From Plazaster borealis (taxonomy: Eukaryota > Echinodermata > Asteroidea > Forcipulatida > Labidiasteridae), in NCBI GenBank assembly GCA_021014325.1, contig JAJGQC010000044.1:104448-168447 (forward strand): DNA of 64,000 nt, read 5' to 3'. Below are positions 23,318 to 34,920 of the stretch, piece after piece. The translations under genes and the position numbers were made by a program. Each line of letters begins with the position of its first letter. The stretch's first letter is position 1. Under the pieces are notes generated by a model. The model saw only the letters and a list, made by a program, of their open reading frames with translations, made no database searches and was not told the DNA's origin.

Positions 23318-24067
23318 CTGCAACACAAACAAAATGCACAATTTGCAACATTTAGACTTTCAGAACATAACCCATCCTTAAAACGGTTTGTCTCAGATAA
23401 TGTCTTTTTACCTGAGGATTTGTCTAAAAATAAAAACAAATATTGAAAGCAGCAACCAAATTAGTGGAGGAACTCTTGCAAATCAAAACAGGAAACAGTA
23501 ACTCTGGGATGTCAATTGCTTGAAACTGTTCTCTTGAGGATTGGTGCTGGTATGAACTTTATGTATCAGTGAGCTCTCTGTTCAAATGAAAATTATCTAG
23601 CAAATGGCATGCACAATTTAAATTACCACGAGCTAAAAATTTGTCTTGAAATCTGTTTTTAACATGAAGCATCCTTGGGGACTTTCCCAAAATCTTTAAA
23701 ACCTGCCAGAAAAACACAACCCAGCCTGTCGCCTGATTGCCAAACAATTATCTTTGAATGAATTGTAATGCTACAAGAAGTAGGATTTGAAACTTTGCAT
23801 GGTGGAGGTATAACTAAGAGAGGTTTGCGGTAACACCATGTGAATATCTCTTTGAGTAGAGTTGGTTCTGAACAGAACCGGTGGTTAATGACACAACGTT
23901 TCAATCAGTATGCTCTGATTGTCTTCAGGAGAATGTAGATGCTACAAGAAAATGACTGATATTAACTTCTGTATAAACAAGAGCAACAACATACATTCTG
24001 CACAATTATTACAGAGCTCCATTTGGGACAAGGGGTAAATATTAAAAGAAAACTGTTGTGAATTTAC

Positions 24068-24159
24068 CTTTAACTGAAGATTGCAGATCCTTTATGATAG
24101 GCCAGTCTGGACATCTTCTTGTTGACAGGAAAAAGTCTTTGGAGATGGCAAGAGCCTTA
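24068..24159 (-). CDS. Minus-strand array exon c (92 bp)
   Basis: Acceptor TTTGAGTTGCAG, donor GTTAAAG|GTAAAT. Frame KALAISKDFFLSTRRCPDWP, then IIKDLQSSVK; two bases carried in, one out. FLSTRRC resembles YLFTSRC of exon 5 at 4.5 kb. Confidence 0.42.
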
Positions 24160-24792
24160 CTGCAACTCAAACAAAATGTAGAACTTGCAACATTAGTGAT
24201 ACAAAACATTACACACCAGAAAAACATTGTACGAAAAATTGGTTTCAACTCAGGATTGTGTGTATGCTTTAAATAAAAAATAAATGCAGGAAACACACAT
24301 TGAAAACGTCAACCACAAACAAGTTCCGAGGAACTTGAGCATATCATCATTCAATTGATCGCTGAAAAACCAAGCAACCGTAAATTTGGGGGATATCATA
24401 TGCCTGAAGAAGTTCTCTTGAGGATTGGTGCTGGTATGAACTTGGTTATCACTAAGTACTCAGAATAAAACTGGCATGCACATAGCATGCCAAGTTTTAT
24501 TTACTGGAAGGGAGGGACCCAGTGGGTTCCATTAGCGCCACATTGTTGGATACCAAGGACCACACATGGTTCCAGGAAGAGAGCGCTAGGTCCTGGTAGA
24601 CTGAGCCCAATAACAGCAAAATGATTGCCAGACAAGATACAAATATCTTTGAATGAATTGTTATGTTACAAGAAAGTGACTGATATGACTTCTGTTCATA
24701 AACAAGAGCACCAACATACATTCTGCACAATTATTACAGAGCTCCATTTGGGACAAGGGGTAAATATTAAAAGTAACCTTTTGGGAGTTTAC

Positions 24793-24862
24793 CTTTTACT
24801 GGAGAGTGCAGCTCCTTTATAATAGGCTGGTGGGTAGATGTCTTTGGAGATGCTAAGCCTGA
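24793..24862 (-). CDS. Minus-strand array exon d (70 bp)
   Basis: Acceptor TTTGTGTTGCAG, donor GTAAAAG|GTAAAC. The frame SGLASPKTSTHQPIIKELHS enters in phase 0 and leaves one base. It lacks a central block found in copies a, c and e, which changes its entry phase. Confidence 0.38.
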
Positions 24863-25404
24863 CTGCAACACAAACAAAATGAACAATTTGCAACATTTAG
24901 TGTTTTAAACATTAGACATGATTAAAGCAATTATTTTAAGATAAATTGCTATTCTTTGATTTGTTTTCTATACTTTTGATCAAAAATAAATGAAGACAAA
25001 ACATTCATTAAGAGCAGTAACAAAATGATTAAAGAAACTCAAGCACATCAGGAATATATTTTGATTGTAAAAAAAACATGTAACCCAGCCCATCAACTCT
25101 GAAATGATAGTATACTGTTCGAAATGTCGAGACCACACCGGCTCTTTTCAGAGCCAACACTCCCACAAAAGAGATTTTATACATGGTTGTACCAGCAAGT
25201 TTACTGTTTTTTTTATTAGTTACTTCTCTGAAATCATTGCCAAACAACATACAAATATCTTTGAATGAATTGAAATGCTAGAAGATAATGACTGATATCA
25301 ACTTTAATTAAATAAGAGCAACAACATCCATTTTGCACAGTTATTATTACGAGCTCCATTTGGACCAGGAACAAATATTATTAGTAAACTTCTTGGGAAT
25401 TCAC

Positions 25405-25493
25405 CTTTTCCTGTAGAGTGCAGCTCCTTTATCACAGGCTGGTCTTGGACATACGTGTTGACAGGTAGATGTCTTTGGAGATGATAAGCCTCA
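25405..25493 (-). CDS. Minus-strand array exon e (89 bp)
   Basis: Acceptor TTTGTGATGCAG, donor GGAAAAG|GTGAAT. Frame EAYHLQRHLPVNTYVQDQPV, then IKELHSTGK; two bases carried in, one out. The start aligns with EGCHLHIDLLIN of exon 6 at 5.5 kb in the same phase. Confidence 0.42.
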
Positions 25494-25959
25494 CTGCATC
25501 ACAAACAAATTGCACAATTCACAACATTTAGTGTTTAAGAACATCACTCATTATTAAAACAGTCAAGTTCAAAAGATGTAAATTACCTTGGCAAATTTTG
25601 ATTTTACTTTCAACCTCAAAGACGTGAAGAAGACCAACAATGTTGGCAGCCAAAAACTGTTTGGAGGAACTCGTGCATATCAGGATCATTTTGATTGTAA
25701 TAACCAACAGTAATATTTGGTGACCGTTAAATGCCTGAAACAGTTCTCTTGAGGATTGGTGCTGACAGGAGTTATATTATCAGTCAGCTCTCAGAATGAA
25801 ACTAGAAAACGACAAACCTCCACCAAAAGCTATTAATTTTTCTTGATAAGTATCTAACATGAAGCATTCGATAGATTTTCCTGGAATCTATGAAAATCCC
25901 ACAAAAAAATAACCCCAAACATACAAAACACAACCCAGCCTTTCAACTCTGAATTGATT

Positions 25960-26786
25960 GCCAAATAACATACAGACATATCATTGCATCAGTGCAAAAG
26001 CGTTGCATCTCGATTTTGCAAAAAAGCTGTGTCACGCACAAAAATGCTCTGGGAAAAAAACTTTGTATCTTGACATGAAGTTTGTTTTGTTTTTACATCC
26101 GGGCTATTTTAAGTGAGACGGGACGTTTTGACTGTTTCAAACTTGTGTGTAACATTCTAGGAAACACAACATTTTTGCACTGAAACAATGACTTGTGAAG
26201 AAAAATACTTTGCCTCATTCCAGTCCTTAGAAGATTGTACACTTACACACATGAATCACCTCCAAAGAATCGTACAACATTGTCAGAATAAAAACTCAAA
26301 AACAACCAACTGTTGAATGCAGAAAATTAGAAGTATAAATAGAAATTCATCTTTGTGTTCAGCTTCAATGGATTCAGGAATATCAAAGACAAATTCAAGG
26401 ACATTTTAACCTTCCAGTGCAAAATGAAACTAAAATTCCAAGTATTGTGCCTGAGCAGCCCAGTAGTGTATTGAATTTTTTTATTTTTGTGATCAAGTTA
26501 TCAACATGTTTGAATCTTCAGGCCTTCCACGATTGGATTCCTGTGACTTGCCTTCAGTCAGCTGGACATCTACAAATTTGGCAAAGTTTTGCGGATAACT
26601 GTCCAGCTACCCATCTCTCCTTACCTACAGAGGTGGTTTAGTAGCCTGCAATGTATCCAACAGAAATTTGTATTTTAACGGTGATAAGTTAAAACATAAC
26701 TTTTTAACCTTGGTATACACTTGGTATAAAATTAAGTATGTTTTGATAACAACCTTCCTGAGAAATAAACAAAAATAGGACCGGGC
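25960..26786. other. Intergenic DNA
   Basis: No gene could be supported. A 74-codon plus-strand frame at 26,417-26,641 has no recognised motif. AAATAAAC near 26,763 is unassigned. Confidence 0.4.
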
Positions 26787-26819
26787 AAGCTTGTTGGTCT
26801 AGTGGTTAAGACATCTGGA
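26787..26819 (+). mobile_element. tRNA-like A-box fragment
   Basis: TTGGTCTAGTGGTTAAGACA is a good A-box/D-arm sequence directly followed by a MITE at 26,820. It is probably a SINE head truncated or interrupted by that insertion; no B-box was found on the far side. Confidence 0.4.
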
Positions 26820-27070
26820 CCCAATTTCATGGCTTTGCTTACTGTGAAATTCTGCGCTTACCGTCATCTTTGTCCGATTACCGGGTAAGCGCCAAATTTC
26901 TAAGCTAGCTGTGTATACATTCAAGTGAAGAATGCTTAGTAGCGTGATGTAGAAACAGGAACAAGTAAAAATTAATTGCTACAGTGAAACATGCTTACAT
27001 TGTACATAAAGAGCAGAATTATCTGCTTCTGTAATTTATTGCTTACAGTAAGCAGAGCCATGAAATTGGG
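26820..27070. mobile_element. MITE, CCCAATTTCATGGCT ends
   Basis: CCCAATTTCATGGCTTTGCT at the left and its near-inverse AGCAGAGCCATGAAATTGGG at the right. About 251 bp, no open frame. Related ends occur in the foldback at 39,586-39,832. Confidence 0.75.
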
Positions 27071-27349
27071 TTAGAACTACTCTAAAATGTAGATGGTCAA
27101 GTATACATCAGTGTTGGGTAAAACAAAGCATGAAATAAAATAACGTAGCAAGGTCTCTCGATAGTTGTACCATACTACACTAAACTCCACATCAACACTA
27201 AACTACATCAACATTTACTTTCCCAATAAAAAGAGCTTCCCATTTTGACATTCTGCACAAGAATGTTTAGACTACAGTCATCGCATCACAAAAAAATGTC
27301 TTGGGACTTCTTGAACTTGAATAGCCTCATAATCCAACTCTGCAGAGCT

Positions 27350-28000
27350 ACATTCTAGGGAGCTGGATCTCACATTCTGTTGCTGCACTGAGACTCTCGT
27401 GTTTCAGCTTACAGTAGTCTGGTGCCGTTTCCATCACAATGCTCATCTTTGGTCTGTCTAATTTCAGCTCCCTTGTCTGCAAACCTCCAGTTGAGTCTGA
27501 ATGACTCAGATAGTTTAAATCTCATCAAGTTGTCATAAGCCTTGTCTCAAGCTCTGTCCTGGACCATCAAGTCTTTGTCTTGAACTTCACAACACCACAT
27601 GCTGGTAGCTCATCTTTGCAAAGCATTTCTGTGCATCTTTCCTGGTCTATGATCTGCAGGATTTGTAGCTGTGTTCCTTTCTGGAGAGTGACTGTGTTCA
27701 TGGTACATGTTGTCATTAGATAGTCCTTCAGATCTCATCCAGGTCTGAACCGCCATACTTCAACACTCTGGTGGGATGACAGTGTAATCATCAACTCCAT
27801 CCCTTGCATCACTCTCAGCATTATCAGTGGCTTAGGTTCACTGCAGGTGAATGCTTGAATACACCTCAGCATAGCTGGATCACTACCAGTCCTACATCAT
27901 CTCGTTCTTCAATTTCTATCCTTTCACCAGATGCAGTTAGCTCCTGAAGAATTATTCCCTCAATGTAACAGTCAAACATAATGTTTCAATTTTATTTATT
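27350..28000 (-). pseudogene. Degenerate coding-like stretch, unidentified
   Basis: Base composition and short open blocks on the minus strand (e.g. TVTLQKGTQLQILQIIDQER near 27.67 kb) look more coding-like than the flanks, but frames change repeatedly with stops. No family was recognised; it may be a decayed retroelement or retropseudogene. Confidence 0.25.
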
Positions 28001-28440
28001 TCCATATTGACCACTGCAGTACACAAACAAATCAACAGACAAATAATATGCAAAACAAAGCATTGTCAGAATCTTACTGTTGAACAAAATGATTCACGGA
28101 AACTTAACAAGAAATATGTCTTGACGAACAATATCTGGTGTTAATTTCTTTTCAATACATTTTTTTTGACAAAACACACATTGCCAATTGTTTTTAAACA
28201 GCCACAAAATAAAACCGAAAAACTTGTTTTAGTCACAATCAGGCAAATAAAATTATTTTCAAATTTTCACAATAATTATCAACCATCTTAGTCTGATTGT
28301 TCAATTAAATGAATAATGGAAACTTAACAAGAAATCATTATTGACAAATAGTACCTGGTATTATTTGCCTTAAATCAATCACAGTTTGACAAAACACACA
28401 TCAATAGAATTACAATTTGTAAAATTTGACACCTGTAGAG
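28000..28440. repeat. Dispersed GACAAAACACACAT repeat units
   Basis: Blocks containing ACTCAACAAGAAAT, then a KTATTTGCCTTAA-like stretch, then GACAAAACACACATC recur at about 28.08-28.20, 28.31-28.42, 29.03-29.12, 30.95-31.10 and 31.14-31.35 kb. They look like scattered, partly deleted copies of one unit of about 200-240 bp. Confidence 0.45.
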
Positions 28441-28870
28441 TAATTTATTGGAGTCATGGCTGGGGGAAGTCCTCCATCAACATGGGCCAATTTGATCCTC
28501 TCCCTCCAGTCAGATCAGTCGTTCATGCAGGAGTGTAGGTCTTCAGTCATGGGAGACTCCTGTATCTCTCCTCCTCTTGCCTCTGGAGGCCTTTCCTTGG
28601 GTTGGTTCCCACAAGATGAGGAGTAAGCTGCCACTTCATCAGATTGCTGAAAACAGTGCCTTGCAAGTCTTGTCTGATATGTTTGGTAGACCACCATGGA
28701 GGTGGGTATCCTAAGGCCATCCTCAGCATATGGGTCCAAGTCCCATGTAAGGTCTTCCTCTGCTTGGCAGTGAGTGTCCAGATTTCAGCACCACAGCAAG
28801 TTTGACTCAAGTCATTGACACATAATAAAAACAATAGGCCTACACTTCTTGGGGGCAAGGGCAATTATTA
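28440..28870 (-). pseudogene. Non-LTR retrotransposon 3' end (RT C-terminus)
   Basis: The minus-strand frame at 28,547-28,864 contains GAEIWTLTAKQRKTLHGTWT and MLRMALGYPPPWW, which match the conserved region after the reverse-transcriptase domain of LINEs (family knowledge). Further on, in another frame, CMND, WRERIKLAHVDGG and a terminal block follow, separated by a stop and frameshifts. 5' truncated and inactive. Confidence 0.7.
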
Positions 28871-29201
28871 GTTCCTTACTCTAACAATTCACAGTTGGAC
28901 CTAAACAAATGATACCGAATGAAACCTGATACACTTTTGGGGTCCTAACATAGAACAAACTTTGATCCATACTAAGCATAAAAATTATCCATTCTTCAGG
29001 TCTGATGTAGAACCAAATAAATAATGGAAACTCAACAAAAAAATACTGTTTGAATAATATCTTGTATTTATTTGCCTGCAAGACAAAAATTTACAGCTGA
29101 ACAAAACACACATCACAAAAGAAAATGTAGGAATAGATAAAACCAATTCACTTTTTGGGGTCATAGTTTTTTGGAGTTTAATCTAAATCCTTAATCCTCA
29201 G

Positions 29202-30677
29202 CAGGGTTCGACCTTAGCGGTCACCAAATGCAGTGGCGGGCGAGTCAAAACCCCTTCTTTACTAGCCCGCTAGTAGATAAGGTGGTTAAATCTCAAAGAG
29301 AGATTATTTTTTAAGTTCGTAAAATGGTTTAAAGGTATACACCAATCCTTCACCGATCTTGAACTCTTGGTGGCAGCAGTAATGCCTCAATTACTGCGGT
29401 GGTACCTGGGTGGTACTGCGCTGCCTATCGATGGGCTTAAGGGCTGGGCTACACTAGTAAATTTATAAATGGTTATATGTAAATAATGGTTGTTTATAAA
29501 TAATAGTTACATAAGTGGCAAGGTCGTACCACCGCAGTACCACCGCAGTTTGTCTGCTGCCACCAAGAGTTCAAGATCGGTGAAGGATTGGTGTATTGTA
29601 CACTTTTGGTAACAGCTCAAAATCAGTGTCCACATTTTGTGCGATTTAACATTATGCATGAACAAACGAACCTGTGAAAGTTTGAAAGAGAAAATAGTGG
29701 AAAGAGACCGTACATGTATGTGTTTTCTGTTTTTTCAAAATATCGCGCGTGATAAAAACTATTGTTTTACTCATTTCTCAGAAACGATAGCATTTTAGGC
29801 AGAAATATTTTAAGGAACCCTTTCAACCATTACTTACTTTAAATCATGTAAGTTGTGTGTGAATCTGTGAATATTTGTGTTTTTCGATCTTACCAATAGT
29901 GAACAGGGCCTTTAAGAAGTCTTAATTATTTGCTAGATTTAATGTGGCCGCGATCGCGATTGCAACCGCGATCATTCATTTCAGTATACAAACGTTAAAA
30001 CATGCATGCACATAACCACATGGTACTGAGTTATCCACTGGCACCACAACAATCGGTCGCCCGCCGGTCATACATGCACACACAACACATGGTGTATTGT
30101 GCAGTATACAACACAGCGGGTACATAGTCCATGCTAACCAACGTTCCGCACGCTGTGATTGGCCGTTGAAATTTCCATATTCATAGCAAACTTGGCTAGT
30201 CTCCAACTCGGTACACTTTCACAAGTCGAGTAAAGAATAACAGCATAGTGTGGCGCACGCCTGCGCATTCTGTACTATACACAGCCTTGGATTTAGGCTA
30301 TTCAAACATCGACAACTTTTGCCCGCAGAGGGTGATGCTGCATGCGGGACAAAGTTAATTTAATTTGTTCCCAATGTGCGTTGTCGACCGATCGTTTAAT
30401 CACAACAATTTCATTGCAAAAGAAGTTCTATAAAACCCATCCCAACATCATGAATCCATTAAAATGGTTGTTGGTGAAAAAGTATTATTAAGAGCAGACA
30501 TTAGGGGATTAGATCGTCCAAAAACATAATTTTGCGAACTTCACTTCCGTGGTTTTTTGTGGTTTTTTTTTTACGCTTCGAAAATTACGTGAGAGACTGA
30601 AAAAACTTGCGGGCGACCAAAAGTTTTGGTTGAATCGCCCGGCCGCGAGTGAAGAAAAAAGTTAAGGGAAACCCCTG
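29202..30677. mobile_element. hAT-like TIR element (CAGGG ends)
   Basis: The left end CAGGGTTCGACCTTA and the inverse of the right end CAGGGGTTTCCCTTAAC align imperfectly. Subterminal GCGGGCGA blocks occur on both sides. No transposase frame and no clean 8-bp duplication. It contains a perfect-armed MITE at 29,337-29,596. Confidence 0.45.
29337..29596. mobile_element. Foldback MITE with 43-bp perfect arms
   Basis: ATACACCAATCCTTCACCGA is followed by ATCTTGAACTCTTGGTGGCA, then GCAG, inverted at the right end without mismatch. An inner region with GCGGTGGTAC blocks also pairs. The intact arms suggest a recent insertion. Confidence 0.85.
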
Positions 30678-32103
30678 CTTAGCCCATGGTGTTGATCCCA
30701 TCAATAAATTATTAGTTTTCTAAATGTAGTCCTCAGTCCAACACCCACCATACAGTAACTCAACACCCAAACTGTTGGACTCTGATTATGGTGGTATGCC
30801 TGATCCAATGACAGCATGATCAATTTACTAGAGCAGTCCTCAGTCCAACAGAATCTATCAGTATGTGCTGTTGGATTTTGAAGGGTTGATGATGGTTAGG
30901 GTCAAAGAAAAGGGACACTATAGAATACCAATGGGAAAAGCCCACTTGTTGCTCTACTAAAGTTGTCTGGTGTTAATTTGTCTTCAAGACAACCAGTCAC
31001 ACTGTCTTCACAGTGGGACAAAACACACATCACAAAATCCACCTGACACAGAATAAAATCAAATACATGTTTTTGGGGCATCGTTAGGACAAATTTATTT
31101 GACAACACTGCACAAATAAATTTTTCAGGTGTGATATACGATCAAATGAATAAGTAACTCGACAAGAAAACACTTCTTTAAAACTCAACAAGAAAACACT
31201 TGTTTAAACTCGACAAGAAAACACTTGTTTGACATAAATAAGATTTTGTTTATTTTACCTTCAAGAGAACCAAACACTACTGGACAAAACACAAATCACA
31301 AAAACAAAGAATAAAACAAGTTTAGTTTTTTGGGGTCATAGTTTATCAGAAGTCAAATTTATTTCATTAACCATCAAAAGTGTTTTACATAACAATGATT
31401 TGGGATAAAAACTTTAGGTAAAATTTTTTAAGTACAATTCACAAGGAATGTTCTTTGTTTAATTAGCCTTCCCATGAAATATATAAATTGCACATCACAC
31501 ATGTGCACTAACACTACCGCTTGGCAAAATGAGGAAACATCGCGCCTTTTTGTATGGGGCTGATGGTGGTGTGAGGCATATGCGTTTGTGCGCCAGCCTA
31601 GTGCACAACTCTATGGCGTTTGCAAACCAATGATGTCTGTCCACGTGCGTGAATGTAATTAACATTTTATTGGAAAGGCTAATTGCATTGAGACATGAAT
31701 GGAGTTTGCAAGTTTAATAATAACCTTAAGAAAATCAACATTTCTTGTGAGGTTGGTGCCTCCAAGTTGCCTTTAAAAAGTGCAATGAAGTGACAAGGCA
31801 AAGCTTTCTGCCTCGAGTCTTTCTAAGCATCAACTGAATGTTAACTGAAAAAAAGTTTTATATATTGAGTCACCTGAGCAACTTGAGGTTGTAGCTGTGA
31901 CACGGTGTTCCTTGTCTATGTGCTTGCATGCTTCACACTGCAGGGAGGGACACTTGAGCATGTAGTTGTGCTTTCAGTGCAGCAAACACTTGTGTGGTAA
32001 CAAGCACCATTCATACTGAAGCTGGTTGACACTGCATAAGAAATAGTAGCCAAACAGTTAATGCATTTAGGGCCTACATAATGTAAAGAAAACTGTCACA
32101 GGA
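30678..32103. other. Repeat debris without gene
   Basis: It contains the dispersed GACAAAACACACAT units, a short tandem block CTCGACAAGAAAACACTTGT at about 31,150-31,235, and otherwise unassigned DNA. Confidence 0.45.
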
Positions 32104-32475
32104 TTTAAAGGCACTGGACACGTTTGGAAATTATCAAAGACCAGTAATCTCACTTGGTGTATGCCAACATCATGTTTAAAGTAACAAGCCTGTGAAAATC
32201 TGGGCTCCATTGGTCATCGAAGTTGCAAGAAAACAATGAAAGAAAAAAACACCCTTGTTGCACAAATTTGTGTGCTTTCAGATGCCTGAAAAAGACTTCT
32301 GATTCAAATAATTATTTCAGTGAGAAACTACCTTTTTTCTCAAAAACTACTTTCAGAAGGAGTCGTTTCTCACAATGTTTTATATTATCAACAGCTCTCC
32401 GTTGCTCATTACCAAGGAAGTTTTTATGCTATTTTTTGAGTAATTACCAAACATGACATGTACAGTGCCTTTAAA
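32104..32475. mobile_element. MITE with TTTAAAGGCACTG ends, copy 1
   Basis: The left TTTAAAGGCACTGGACACGT and the right end are inverse over about 30 bp with a short insertion. Interior blocks AAGCCTGTGAAAATCTGGGC and GTGTGCTTTCAGATGCCTGA match copy 2 at 46,149. No open frame of note. Confidence 0.85.
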
Positions 32476-33520
32476 TTGTGTTATAGACATTAATGGTCGA
32501 CTGAAAGTTATTGAAATTTGTTCTTTGTGTACAGAAAAGAAAAAAGAGAAAAAACAAAGGTTTTTATTGTTTGAAGAATAAGATGCAAGAATTGGTTGTT
32601 TTTTCTACAACCCAAACTCTTGTTAAAGCTTTTCTTTTTTATGACTAAATAAAAACATTTTAAGACATTGGGAGAATTGTCACACCCCAAATTTGGTGAA
32701 ATCCTGCCATGCTGTACCAATTAGTCAACCCCCTCCCCCCACACACACGAGGCGAAAACGTTTCCCCAGTCGGCCCCTTCCAAAACATAAATTTTTCAAG
32801 GTGCATCGGTGGCCAGGAGGTGAAGGGGTGGGAAGCTGCTGCGCACAGACTCCTTACAATGTATGCTAAAATAAATTCAGCCTCCAAACCCACTTTGTTG
32901 TGCCTTGGTATCTGGCCTGGCAACTTTGTATAACATAAAGCATTTATGAAAACGGGAATAAATGCAAGAAAAACTGACATTATTTTAAACAGTGAAAAAC
33001 ACAACAAAACACACTCATTCTAAAATGGCCAGGATTAATAATAAGTGAATCAAACCACTGTGACTCGACAGAAAGGCAAGACGGCTATTGGTATCAGATG
33101 ACAAGAAAAACTAATTCTAAAATGACCAGGATTAATAAAAGTGAACCAAACTACTGTACTGTGAGTTAAGAAGACTATCAATCCAATCTTAAAATGGAAA
33201 AAGAATTCTAAACAAATAAATCTAAATGATAACAGCATTTGGCGAGGGAGCAGGCAATGGGGGAGGGTATGTTTATTGTCAGATGATGGAACAAGCATTT
33301 TGGCCAGGATTGTACGTCTGCTGTATTTTATTATTCGTCTGGAGGAATTTGTGGCTAAAACGTTAATTATTTACCTTTAAACAAGAAAATTCAAGTTGAA
33401 TTTTCTTGCGCGACCAGGAATGTGCGCACACATGCCCAAGGAAACAAAGGATGGTGTTCCAGCGAGTAATGCATGACAAGACCTTCAGTGTAGTTTACTG
33501 TTATCAATTATAAGGTATCA
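32476..33520. other. Intergenic DNA
   Basis: No gene supported. A short diverged direct repeat, AATGGCCAGGATTAATAATA versus AATGACCAGGATTAATAAAA, lies near 33,023 and 33,120. Confidence 0.4.
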
Positions 33521-33529
33521 ATTAGGGAT

Positions 33530-34920
33530 GAAATCAATGCACATGAAAAACATGACCTCATCAGAGACAGCCAACATGAATTCACAAAAGGCAGATGATG
33601 TAGCACCAACTTAAGACTCAGACATGGAAGATAGGCCTATCAGCCAAGAAATAGATCATGGGCTACCAGTGAGTAGATGTGATATACTTAGATTGACAAA
33701 AGACATTTGACACTGTACCACATACAAGATTACTAGCAAGATGCAAGCACATGGAATATTACGGGACGTAATAAAATGATAGAAGCGTGGCTGAAAGACA
33801 GAAAACAGTCCTGAGAACAGAATCAATGTGGGGAAATGTAACAAGCTCTTTCATCCATGGATCAGTTTTGGGACCAATCTGCTTATATTGATATTAGTGA
33901 ATAACATGGACGACGTGGTGGAGTCAAATATTGATATCGATCAGTAATTTTGCAGACCACACAAAAATGACAAGGGGAATTTCATCATCGTTGGACTGGG
34001 AAATACTGCAACTTGGGGATCTGGATAATTTACATGGTTGGGCATCAGTTAATGAAATTCATTGTCAAATATGTGGAGTAATGCACCTGAGCTTGAACAA
34101 CACCATTGAAGATTACAAATTGACTGGGTAGAAACTACAACACTTATCAGAAGAAAAGAACTTGGGAGTTTGGCTGTAGAGTTCGCTCAACATCAGCAAA
34201 AAAAGTGCAAAAGCAGCAAAGAAAGCCAGAAAAGTGCAGGGCTCAAAATAAACATTGGACCCCGGGCCTGAGACCAGTGATTTTATTGTCGATCCAATAA
34301 ACTTGGAATGGACAAGTCCAGAGGTCTTGTGTTTTTCAATTAAATAAAAAACCTCATTGTGTAATAATATCTTTATGAAAAAGACTATGAGTCTGATAAA
34401 TATCTTTCATTTCTGGATTGAAGTACACTTACAGATAAGATAAATGAGATAGGCCTACAGATCTTGTTAAAATCATTTAAATTCTGGTCTTGTAAAATAA
34501 ATTGAAGTCCAGTAAACATTTTGAGCTACAAGTACAAGCCCTGTGCACAGTCTTGTGGATTTTCCCAAAAATTTGAGCCCTGAAGACCTGGGAATGATTC
34601 GGCGAAACAATACTACAAGGATAAAATAATTATGGGAAAGATATCATAAAGCCTTGGTAAGACCACACTTGGACTATGGCATGGAAGTTTGGAGACCGCA
34701 CTTACAAAAGACAAGGACCTGCTTGAAAAGTTCAACGGGGGGCAACAAAAATGGTGTCAGGGTTCAACAATCTAGAATATCAGGAAAGAACTAAACGGAT
34801 GCACCTTACTGCCCAATGACAGGGTTAATGCAGAAACAATCTTCAAGCTCAGCAATAAATCAAGAACAAAGGCAAAAATGACTGAAAAAGTGGCAGTCGG
34901 ATATGGACATTTTTCCACTC
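33530..34920 (+). pseudogene. Decayed CR1-type LINE reverse transcriptase
   Basis: In broken frames the plus strand gives, in family order: SQHEFTKGR (about 33.57 kb), IEAWLKDRKQ (33.78), a diverged FADHTKMTRG (about 33.95; the family has FADDTK here), NEIHCQICGVMHLSLNN (about 34.05), and ALVRPHLDYGMEVWRPHLQK (about 34.65). These are the RT motifs of CR1/Jockey-like non-LTR elements (family knowledge). Multiple stops and frameshifts, plus a 346-bp TIR element at 34,237-34,582, make it inactive. Confidence 0.8.
34237..34582. mobile_element. hAT-like MITE inside the LINE
   Basis: The left CAGGGCTCAAAATAAACATT and right AAAATTTGAGCCCTG are inverse terminal repeats. The LINE reading continues on both sides (…AKKARKV before, LGMIRR after), so the insertion is younger than the LINE. 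Similar ends bound 54,210-55,156. Confidence 0.7.

Larger units (their letters stand above)
22640..25960 (-). repeat. Tandem exon-bearing units, about 600-720 bp
   Basis: Landmarks repeat in order: CTCTTGAGGATTGGTGCTGG (about 23,530; 24,417; 25,746), GAGCTCCATTTGG (22,680; 24,013; 24,738; 25,351) and the exon itself five times. Introns and exons were duplicated together. The array starts immediately beyond the satellite's right edge. Confidence 0.75.

Noticed and set aside
29976..30206. 76-codon minus-strand frame
   Set aside because: Falls within the hAT-like element 29,202-30,677 and has no recognisable domain.
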